A stretch of DNA of 5,514 bases from Euryarchaeota archaeon Ods04 (GTDB lineage: Archaea > Halobacteriota > Halobacteria > Halobacteriales > Halorutilaceae): contig JAQZDD010000091.1 in assembly GCA_028751055.1 (NCBI GenBank), positions 1 through 5,514 on the forward strand. Reading direction: 5' to 3'. Positions 1 through 4,780 of the stretch are shown in pieces. Every line of letters starts with the position of its first letter. The stretch's first letter is position 1. Below the pieces are notes generated by a model, which worked only from the letters and a program-made list of their open reading frames with translations, was not told the origin of the DNA and made no database searches. The position numbers and the translations under genes are program-made.

Positions 1-811
1 GTTCCTCCTCGTCAGGTCCTCGTGCGACGGCGTCTGCGACGCGTTTGAGAACCGCCTGTGTCGGCTTGGCGCGGAGGAAGGGCGCGGCGTAACGCGACGT
101 GCGCGCTAAGAGACGTGCGGGACGCGGCAGGTCGACGTAACACTCGATGTTGTCGATTCCTGTCGTGCGGTAAGCCGTCACGACATCGCCGAGAGGCATC
201 GTTGTTACTTCCACGTTACCGCGTCCGTCGCCGAAGTCGGCGTGTCGCGTCTTCCATGCTGGCGGCACTTCTTGGATGCTTCCGTCGCGCCGTACCACGC
301 CGCTCTTGCCGAGACTCTCTACGACTGTACGCGCCGTGCCGGGAGAGACGTTGGGGAGAGAACGGAGGGCGAGCGCGAGATAGGACGGTTCGTCGACCTT
401 CTCGGCGAGGTAGGCGGCGAGGCAGTCGGACGGCACGACGTCGAAGCCGACGCCGGGAAGGAGCGTAACGTCGGCACCGCGCGCCTCGCCGTCACGCCGC
501 GCTACCGACTCGAAAACATCGACCTCTCCCGTGATGTCTAAGTAGTCGGCACCTTCGGCGATGCAGGCGTCGACAACCGTGTCGTGCGTCTTCGAGAACG
601 GTCCTGCGCAGTTGAGGACGGCGTCCGCGCCCTCGATACCCTCCCTTGCTCCGTCGAGCGAGAAGACGCGTCCGTCGACACCCCACCGGTCCGCCTGCGT
701 CTCGACCTTCTCGGCGTCGCGTCCGGCGACGACGACCTCGACACCGCGTCTGTCACACTCCTCGACGACCAGTCTTCCCGTGTATCCGTACGAACCGTAG
801 ACCAAGAGCAT
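1..811 (-). CDS. Saccharopine dehydrogenase-like / trans-acting enoyl reductase-like NAD(P) oxidoreductase (partial, C-terminus off window)
   Basis: The minus-strand frame from the ATG at 811 stays open to the window edge, giving 270 residues with no stop. The N-terminus is a Rossmann fold with the dinucleotide loop GSYGYTG at residues 6-12. It is followed by VVVAGRD (26-32), the usual end of the second strand where the cofactor ribose is bound. Further family landmarks are NCAGPF (67-72), YLDITGE (90-96) and PGVGFDVVPSD (119-129), the pattern of the saccharopine-dehydrogenase-like family that includes trans-acting enoyl reductases (COG3268 type). Members are usually about 350-400 residues, so roughly the last quarter is missing here. 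True lysine-pathway activity is unlikely; the substrate cannot be inferred, and lipid or polyketide-type reduction is one known role of relatives. No ATG or GTG lies in frame between 811 and the upstream stop at 860-862, so this start is firm. It is divergent from the small gene at 941. Confidence 0.85.
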   Translation of the reverse strand, partial: MLLVYGSYGYTGRLVVEECDRRGVEVVVAGRDAEKVETQADRWGVDGRVFSLDGAREGIEGADAVLNCAGPFSKTHDTVVDACIAEGADYLDITGEVDVFESVARRDGEARGADVTLLPGVGFDVVPSDCLAAYLAEKVDEPSYLALALRSLPNVSPGTARTVVESLGKSGVVRRDGSIQEVPPAWKTRHADFGDGRGNVEVTTMPLGDVVTAYRTTGIDNIECYVDLPRPARLLARTSRYAAPFLRAKPTQAVLKRVADAVARGPDEEE

Positions 812-904
812 GGTGCGTCTTCGTACGCGGATGGCATAACGTCGGCGGTCGACATATTCTCAAAGCTGAGAACGGTTCACGTTCCGTGTGACGGTTGTCT
901 GACG

Positions 905-925
905 TAGATATAAATGTATAAAACC
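905..925 (+). promoter_or_regulatory. TATA-type promoter in the divergent intergenic region, for the gene at 941
   Basis: Two overlapping AT-rich boxes occur in a GC-rich setting: TATAAATG at 909-916 and TATAAAAC at 917-924. The first is centred about 28 nt before the ATG at 941, the spacing expected for a leaderless haloarchaeal transcript. The same tract reads TTTATA-like on the other strand. It could therefore also serve the oxidoreductase starting at 811, which would then have a leader of roughly 70-80 nt. No clearer box was found closer to 811. Confidence 0.5.
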
Positions 926-940
926 CTAAAATGAACCGAG

Positions 941-1168
941 ATGGAGAACCCACGAACACGTGACACACAGTTCGAGGCGATACTGCGTGTCATAGACGAG
1001 AAAGGTCTCCACGGCGAGGAGCTTACGGCGCGCGACATACACGAGGTGGCGAAGGAGGAGGTCTCGCTTTCGAGTCCCCACGAGGTCGCCACGGTACTCG
1101 GATACCACTCCGACGACCCAATAATCGAGGTCAAGGAAGGCTCGCCGTACCGGTACAAGTTTTCCTGA
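941..1168 (+). CDS. Small uncharacterised acidic protein, possibly winged-helix-like (75 aa)
   Basis: A complete 75-residue frame opens with ATG at 941 behind a well-placed TATA-like box. I do not recognise the family by name. An amphipathic helix (about residues 9-21, FEAILRVIDEKGL) is followed by a stretch resembling helix-turn-helix units: LTARDIHEVAKEE (28-40) and SSPHEVATVLGYH (44-56). It ends in a short beta-like tail, PIIEVKEG...YRYKF (60-74). That order (helix, helix, putative recognition helix, beta wing) would suit a minimal winged-helix DNA-binding protein, but this is inference from pattern only. There is no cysteine, so no zinc finger. An ATG at 931 lies in another frame that stops after ten codons and is not used. 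Its position opposite the oxidoreductase would allow it to regulate that gene, which is unproven. Confidence 0.65.
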   Translation: MENPRTRDTQFEAILRVIDEKGLHGEELTARDIHEVAKEEVSLSSPHEVATVLGYHSDDPIIEVKEGSPYRYKFS

Positions 1169-1240
1169 ACTTACGTCCAGAAAACAGCGCGTCTGCGTGA
1201 CATTCGATAGGCTGAACGCCGTGCTCGCCGCCAAACGAAG

Positions 1241-1250
1241 GTCTTATTCT
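1241..1250 (+). promoter_or_regulatory. TATA-like box of nadE
   Basis: The box gtcttattct has its TTATT core centred near 1246, 27 nt upstream of the ATG at 1273. This spacing predicts transcription starting at or next to the ATG (leaderless). No Shine-Dalgarno-like purine run precedes the start. The placement favours 1273 over the in-frame GTG at 1261. Confidence 0.5.
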
Positions 1251-1272
1251 GTGTGAAGATGTGTGTTACAAC

Positions 1273-2058
1273 ATGGCTACCGGAGAGCAACGCGTCGAGA
1301 CGTACGTGGAGAGAACGACAGAGTTCGTCGCCGATAAGGTCGACGAGGCGGGCGCGGAAGGCGTCGTCGTAGGGCTGAGCGGTGGTATAGACTCAGCGAC
1401 GGCGTCGGCTGTCGCAGTCGAGGCAGTCGGCGCGGAGAACGTACACGGACTCGTTCTGCCGAGCGAGGTCAGCGGTGACGAAAACATGAGCGACGCCGAG
1501 AGGCACGCTGAGGAGTTCGGGATAGAGTACGACACCATCGAGATACAGCCCGTCGTCGACGAGTTCTTAGAAGGATATACCGTCGAAGAAGAGATGGCGA
1601 TAGGCAACTTGGCGGCACGTGTCAGGATGTGTTACAACTATCTCGTAGCGAACTCCGAGAGCCTTCTCGTTCTGGGCACGGGCAACCGCTCTGAACTCAT
1701 GGTCGGCTACTACACGAAGTACGGCGACGGCGGGGTCGACATACTACCTCTCGGCGGTCTGTACAAGACCGAGGTACGCGAGCTTGCTCGCCGGTTAGGC
1801 GTCGACGAGAGCATCGTGGAGAAGCCGCCGACAGCAGGTCTCTGGGAGGGACAGACAGACGAGGAGGAGCTAGGCGCGACGTACGACGAACTGGACGACT
1901 TCCTGCGCGCCTACGTCGACGAAGACGTGTCCGTCGAGGATGCAGCCGAAGCCGCAGGGATAACCGTCGAGACAGCGCGGCGGCTCGAATCTCTTTATCG
2001 CAGGTCGGAGCACAAACGTAAGACGCCGCCGTACCCCGACTTCGGACGTGATTCGTGA
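1273..2058 (+). CDS. nadE: NH3-dependent NAD+ synthetase
   Basis: NadE makes NAD+ from nicotinic acid adenine dinucleotide (deamido-NAD+), ATP and ammonia, the last step of NAD synthesis in the cytoplasm. The protein has 261 residues, normal for the ammonia-dependent single-domain type; there is no N-terminal glutaminase (nitrilase) domain. Seen in order: the N-type ATP-pyrophosphatase P-loop LSGGIDS (35-41); LVLPSEV (60-66); GNLAARVRM (111-119), the family's N-x-x-A-R-x-R-M helix; LVLGTGNRSE (132-141); YGDGGVDILPLGGLYKTEV (150-168), which carries substrate-binding residues; KPPTAGLWEGQTDE (184-197); and the C-terminal HKRKTPPYP (247-255). All key motifs are intact, so it should be active. 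An in-frame GTG lies 12 nt upstream at 1261, but the ATG fits the TATA spacing better. Ile codons that follow a G are all ATA, in line with the GATC avoidance reported below. Confidence 0.97.
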   Translation: MATGEQRVETYVERTTEFVADKVDEAGAEGVVVGLSGGIDSATASAVAVEAVGAENVHGLVLPSEVSGDENMSDAERHAEEFGIEYDTIEIQPVVDEFLEGYTVEEEMAIGNLAARVRMCYNYLVANSESLLVLGTGNRSELMVGYYTKYGDGGVDILPLGGLYKTEVRELARRLGVDESIVEKPPTAGLWEGQTDEEELGATYDELDDFLRAYVDEDVSVEDAAEAAGITVETARRLESLYRRSEHKRKTPPYPDFGRDS

Positions 2059-2112
2059 GTCTAAGCGTAGTTTAGGATAAGACTCAGAAGTCCGAACTAT
2101 CCGTCTGTCAGT

Positions 2113-2313
2113 CTATATACGTTCCACGTTCTTCGCTCGGGGACCTTTGTCAGCCTCCTCTACGTCGAAACGGACCTCCTCGCCTTCTTCGAGGTCAGGT
2201 CCGCCCACGTCCTCCATGTGGAAGAAAACGTCTTCCTCGTCTTCGTCGTCGTTCCGCTCGATGAATCCGTAGCCCTTCCTGTCGTGGAAGAACTTTACCG
2301 TTCCTTCTGTCAT
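2113..2313 (-). CDS. cspA: Cold-shock-domain RNA/DNA-binding protein (CspA family)
   Basis: This is a 66-residue single-domain cold-shock protein, the usual length. Such proteins bind single-stranded RNA or DNA and act as RNA chaperones. The core begins GTVKFF (4-9); the RNP1 motif KGYGFIE is at 13-19 and RNP2 DVFFHM at 28-33, with the nucleic-acid-stacking aromatics present. Between them is an acidic loop NDDEDEED (21-28), typical of halophilic adaptation. The end, GPRAKNV (57-63), is also characteristic. The frame can be extended to a GTG at 2343 or an ATG at 2337, but residues before the ATG at 2313 match nothing in the family. A TTATG box at 2345-2349 would also place transcription start near 2320, inside that extension, so 2313 is chosen. 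It converges with nadE (54 nt between stops) and lies downstream of the UDG-like gene on the same strand. Confidence 0.93.
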   Translation of the reverse strand: MTEGTVKFFHDRKGYGFIERNDDEDEEDVFFHMEDVGGPDLEEGEEVRFDVEEADKGPRAKNVERI

Positions 2314-2342
2314 TGTCGACAGCCGTATCTTCGGCATTACCA

Positions 2343-2350
2343 CGCATAAC
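2343..2350 (-). promoter_or_regulatory. Possible TATA-like element of the cold-shock gene
   Basis: On the minus strand the sequence GTTATGC (2344-2350) lies about 34 nt upstream of the ATG at 2313, implying a leader of only a few nucleotides. It is a weak match. An alternative box, TATAATC on the minus strand (2374-2380), overlaps the end of the upstream gene and would give a leader of about 35 nt. Confidence 0.3.
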
Positions 2351-2375
2351 CTTTTCGTTACACACGGTGGTTTGA

Positions 2376-2927
2376 TTATACGAGGTCGAACGCGTGTACT
2401 ATGTCTTCGGCAATCGTGTCACGTAGCCCGGGTTCGTAGGTCGCCGCACCGACGTTGTACGTCACGACGACCTCGCCGCGGTACGTCAACGTGTTGTACG
2501 TGTGGTGCGTACCGTGTTCGTCACCTATCTTGACGTCGCGCCCTAAGATACGTTCGGCAACCAACTTCCCGAGCGCGACGATAACGTCGGGGTCGACCAG
2601 TTCGAGTTCACGTTCGAAGTACGGCGCGCATCTGTCGAGTTCGTCGGTGCGAGGGTCGCGGCTCTCGGGCGGATAGCAACGCGTCAGGTTTGTCAGGAAG
2701 ACATCTTTCCTCGTTTTGTCGGCTCTTTCGAGCGCGTAGTCAAGGACGTTCCCCGCCTCGCCTTGGTACGGAAGACCGACCTTGTCGTCCTTGTAGCCCA
2801 CCATCTTTCCGACTATCATGACATCGGCGTCCGCGCTGCCTTGGTTGGGGACAGCCTGCGTCCTGTTCTCGTGGAGACGGCACCGCTCGCACGCCTTTAT
2901 CTCGTCGTTGTGGTCGTCTATCTCCAT
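2376..2927 (-). CDS. Family-4-type uracil-DNA glycosylase homologue (Fe-S), with altered catalytic motifs
   Basis: The 183-residue protein has the architecture of archaeal/bacterial family 4 UDGs, which remove uracil from DNA and carry a [4Fe-4S] cluster. The four ligand cysteines are present: C13 and C16 (CERC), C84 (in TRCYPPESR) and C100 (in LDRCAPYF). Also conserved are GLPYQGEAG (51-59), matching the family's G-x-P-F-x-G-x-A-G; TNLTRCYPP (79-87); and ALGKLVAERILG (118-129). The two active-site motifs differ. The first reads GKMVG (40-44) where the family has GE(A/G)PG, so the catalytic acid position is K41. The last reads TYNVGAA (156-162) where T-Y-H-P-[AS] is expected, so His is replaced by N158 and Pro by Val. 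It may be a paralogue with changed specificity, a binding-only protein, or an enzyme using other residues. The ATG at 2927 has a GAGG 10 nt upstream (2938-2941) and a TATTAT box at 2967-2972, suggesting a short leader with a weak ribosome binding site. Confidence 0.85.
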   Translation of the reverse strand: MEIDDHNDEIKACERCRLHENRTQAVPNQGSADADVMIVGKMVGYKDDKVGLPYQGEAGNVLDYALERADKTRKDVFLTNLTRCYPPESRDPRTDELDRCAPYFERELELVDPDVIVALGKLVAERILGRDVKIGDEHGTHHTYNTLTYRGEVVVTYNVGAATYEPGLRDTIAEDIVHAFDLV

Positions 2928-2965
2928 CTGTTGCGGTCCTCTTGTCTGACGTACGTCTTCCGTCC

Positions 2966-2993
2966 GTATTATCTACGGGGGAAAGGATTTAAC
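2966..2993. promoter_or_regulatory. Back-to-back divergent promoters (UDG-like gene and the gene at 3016)
   Basis: Two AT-rich boxes sit in the 88-nt divergent gap. TATTAT at 2967-2972 (ATAATA on the minus strand) is about 43 nt before the minus-strand start at 2927. ATTTAAC at 2987-2993 is centred about 26 nt before the plus-strand ATG at 3016, the distance expected for a leaderless transcript. The boxes are about 20 nt apart, so transcription factors binding one could affect the other. Confidence 0.45.
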
Positions 2994-3015
2994 GAAAGCG
3001 CGCTACGTCGCTTTC

Positions 3016-3657
3016 ATGGAAGGAAAACATCTCACGCCCGTGTCGGGCGGTGAAGGAGAGACGGTACGTCTTGAGGACGCCATGGCGGCGTACGAGGCGT
3101 GGTCGCGCGACAAGGGAGCCTACGTCGAGACCGACGACCCTAGCGTGACACACAAGGGATTCGAGAACCTGCTTGCCGAGATACGTAACTCCGGCTTCGA
3201 CATCGACTCGGTTACTCTCTCACGTCTCGTCGACCGTTTCTCCTCTATAGACTCGCACATACTCAACGAGGAGGAGGTGCGGAACCTCATCAAACGTTAC
3301 CCCGACGTGACGTTCGAGCGCGAATGGGAGCATATAGACATCGAGACATCGGACGCGTCGGTCGACTTAGTCTTCCGTGGCGACAACGGCGACGAACTTC
3401 TGTTGGTCGAAACCGCCTTCGAGACGGATTCGAGACGCGCCCTCGGAAAGCTACTTTACAGCCGCGAACGTTTCGACGAACTCTTTCAGGGCGAGATAAG
3501 CATGTGTCTCGTCGCCTTGGAGGCGGACGACTACCTCCGCGGCGCGTGCGACATGTCGGACGTTCTTCTGCTCGAACTCGGTCCTGAAGCCCTGATAAAC
3601 CGTGTCGAGCAGTCCGCCGACTGGGGCAACCTGCGCGGTCTGACTCTGTCGCCCTGA
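3016..3657 (+). CDS. Uncharacterised protein, possible degenerate PD-(D/E)XK nuclease-like fold (213 aa)
   Basis: I do not recognise this family by name. The complete 213-residue frame starts at an ATG with a TATA-like box 26 nt upstream. Residues 18-95 look mostly helical (for example VTLSRLVDRF at 66-75 and NEEEVRNLIKRYP at 84-96). The central part (114-160) resembles the core of PD-(D/E)XK nuclease-like proteins such as NucS/DUF91 relatives. It has a strand with an aspartate, VDLVFRG (116-122), then the strand ELLLVETAF (127-135), then a helix ALGKLLYSRERF (142-153). The D117...E132-T-A134 pattern lacks the lysine of the usual E-x-K; K145 in the following helix could be a migrated lysine. 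No signal peptide or membrane segment is visible, and the protein is acidic and probably cytoplasmic. The nuclease-like assignment is an inference; the protein could instead be a catalytically dead, DNA-binding or unrelated alpha/beta protein. Confidence 0.75.
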   Translation: MEGKHLTPVSGGEGETVRLEDAMAAYEAWSRDKGAYVETDDPSVTHKGFENLLAEIRNSGFDIDSVTLSRLVDRFSSIDSHILNEEEVRNLIKRYPDVTFEREWEHIDIETSDASVDLVFRGDNGDELLLVETAFETDSRRALGKLLYSRERFDELFQGEISMCLVALEADDYLRGACDMSDVLLLELGPEALINRVEQSADWGNLRGLTLSP

Positions 3658-3690
3658 GAGGCGGACACAGGCGCGCCGTAGGCAGGACGG

Positions 3691-3700
3691 AGTTTATACG
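3691..3700 (+). promoter_or_regulatory. TATA-like box of the get3 gene
   Basis: The sequence agtttatacg, with TTTATA at 3693-3698, closely matches the haloarchaeal TATA consensus. It is centred about 29-32 nt before the candidate starts GTG 3725 and ATG 3728. Transcription should begin at or just before the start codon, so a leader of 0-6 nt is predicted. Confidence 0.55.
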
Positions 3701-3727
3701 GTGTGACACACTATCTCCTCGGAAGTG

Positions 3728-4780
3728 ATGACTGAGGAAGACAGAACGGGCACGGCGACCGACGGTTCCGAGGTGGTAGAAACAGCGGAAGGAGGGAGTC
3801 GGGAAGACGGAACCGAGACGCGTTACATCCTGTACGGCGGCAAGGGAGGCGTCGGAAAGACGACGTGCGCCGCGGCGACGGCTTACTCGCTGGCGCGGGC
3901 AGGACACGACACGCTCGTCGTCTCTACCGACCCTGCACACTCGCTCTCCGACTCGTTCGACGCGCCCGTCTCGTCCGAACCCGAGGAGGTGCACGAACGT
4001 CTCTGGGCTGTCGAGGTCGACCCCGAGGAGGCGATGGACGAGTACCGCGACACGGTCGAGGGCGTGCCCGAGAAGCTCGCTGGCGGAATCGGCATGAGCC
4101 TTGGTCTCGACTCAGACGAGGTCAGCGAGGGCATGGGCGGTCTGTTCGACGACGCCATGGACGCGCCGGGTAGCGACGAGGCGGCGGCGATGTACAAGTT
4201 CATGGAGTACATGGAGTCTGACCGCTGGGAGTACATAGTCTTCGACACCGCGCCGACGGGGCACACGCTCAAGCTCCTTCAGTTGCCGGAGGTGATGGAC
4301 TCGATGGTCGGACGGATGGTACGTATACGTTCACAGCTAAGCGGCGTCTTCGGCTCCATGAAGAGTCTCTTCGGAGGTGAAGGCGACGCGGACGGCGACG
4401 CGGACGAGTCGGCGCACGACAAGCTTGAGAGGCTGAGCGACCGTATCGAACGCGTCCGTGCGAAGCTGGTCGACGCCGACTACACCGAGTTCCGTGTCGT
4501 CTTGGTGCCCGAACGTATGGCTGTCTTGGAGACAGAGAGGCTTGTGGAGCGTCTCGCGCGGTTCGGTATACCCGTAACGACGGTCGTAGTCAACAAGGTC
4601 ATGGAGGACGTTAACGAGGACTGTGAGTTCTGTCTCGACAGATGGGAGGTGCAGAAGAAGAACTTAGAGGACGCGGAGGAGACGTTCGGCGAATTCGAGG
4701 TTGTCCGTCTTCCGCTGATGCGCGAGGAGGTGCGCGGCTTGGTGGCTCTGGAGAAGGTCGGTGGACGGCTTGAGGGCTAA
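3728..4780 (+). CDS. get3: Get3/TRC40/ArsA-family ATPase (tail-anchored protein targeting factor)
   Basis: This cytoplasmic P-loop ATPase (350 aa from ATG 3728) belongs to the SIMIBI class and has a single ArsA/Get3 domain. Numbering from the ATG: an acidic 30-residue N-terminal tail; the deviant Walker A GGKGGVGKTT (37-46); switch I STDPAHSLSD (66-75); switch II/A-loop FDTAPTGHTLKLL (172-184); VVVNKV (286-291); and the C-terminal RLPLMREEVRG (327-337). C299 and C302 (DCEFC), followed by the conserved W-x-x-Q-K-K, form the CxxC zinc motif that holds eukaryotic and methanogen Get3 dimers together. This argues for Get3 rather than an arsenite-pump ATPase, as does the absence of an arsenite-type double domain or of ars genes nearby. 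Two Met-rich segments (about 121-145 and 188-215) match the region that binds hydrophobic tail anchors. A Gly/Asp-rich insert (217-228) holds a tandem repeat. An alternative start is GTG 3725, one codon earlier. Its stop overlaps the convergent gene at 4777. Confidence 0.93.
   Translation: MTEEDRTGTATDGSEVVETAEGGSREDGTETRYILYGGKGGVGKTTCAAATAYSLARAGHDTLVVSTDPAHSLSDSFDAPVSSEPEEVHERLWAVEVDPEEAMDEYRDTVEGVPEKLAGGIGMSLGLDSDEVSEGMGGLFDDAMDAPGSDEAAAMYKFMEYMESDRWEYIVFDTAPTGHTLKLLQLPEVMDSMVGRMVRIRSQLSGVFGSMKSLFGGEGDADGDADESAHDKLERLSDRIERVRAKLVDADYTEFRVVLVPERMAVLETERLVERLARFGIPVTTVVVNKVMEDVNEDCEFCLDRWEVQKKNLEDAEETFGEFEVVRLPLMREEVRGLVALEKVGGRLEG
4382..4405 (+). repeat. Perfect tandem 12-bp repeat inside get3
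   Basis: The unit ggcgacgcggac occurs twice in a row (4382-4393 and 4394-4405). It encodes Gly-Asp-Ala-Asp twice within an acidic linker after the Met-rich segment. Because 12 is a multiple of three, copy-number change would keep the reading frame, so the linker may vary in length among strains. Confidence 0.85.

Noticed and set aside
58..907. Several plus-strand open frames and one other minus-strand frame in this region
   Set aside because: They are shadows of the minus-strand oxidoreductase. Their translations are Arg/Ser-rich, non-acidic and without recognisable motifs, unlike the acidic frame from 811 that has a clear Rossmann motif.
1261..1272. GTG at 1261 as the nadE start
   Set aside because: The TATA-like box at 1241-1250 would be only about 15 nt away, too close. 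ATG at 1273 has the expected 27-nt spacing.
2057..2085. Inverted repeat GAGTCT...AGACTC overlapping the nadE stop, as a terminator
   Set aside because: The stem is only 6 bp with a 17-nt loop and has no following T-run. Archaeal terminators rely on T tracts rather than hairpins, so the support is too weak.
3290..3994. A 234-codon minus-strand open frame
   Set aside because: It is antisense to the gene at 3016 and the start of get3. Its translation is extremely Arg-rich and low in acidic residues, as expected for the complement of a GC-rich acidic gene.
3883..4272. A 129-codon minus-strand open frame inside get3
   Set aside because: Ser/Pro-rich antisense shadow of a well-supported ATPase gene, with no promoter or motif.
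3728..4780. Arsenite-efflux ATPase (ArsA) role for the P-loop protein
   Set aside because: There is a single domain, a Get3-type CxxC motif and Met-rich client-binding segments. No arsenite transporter or ArsR-like gene is nearby.
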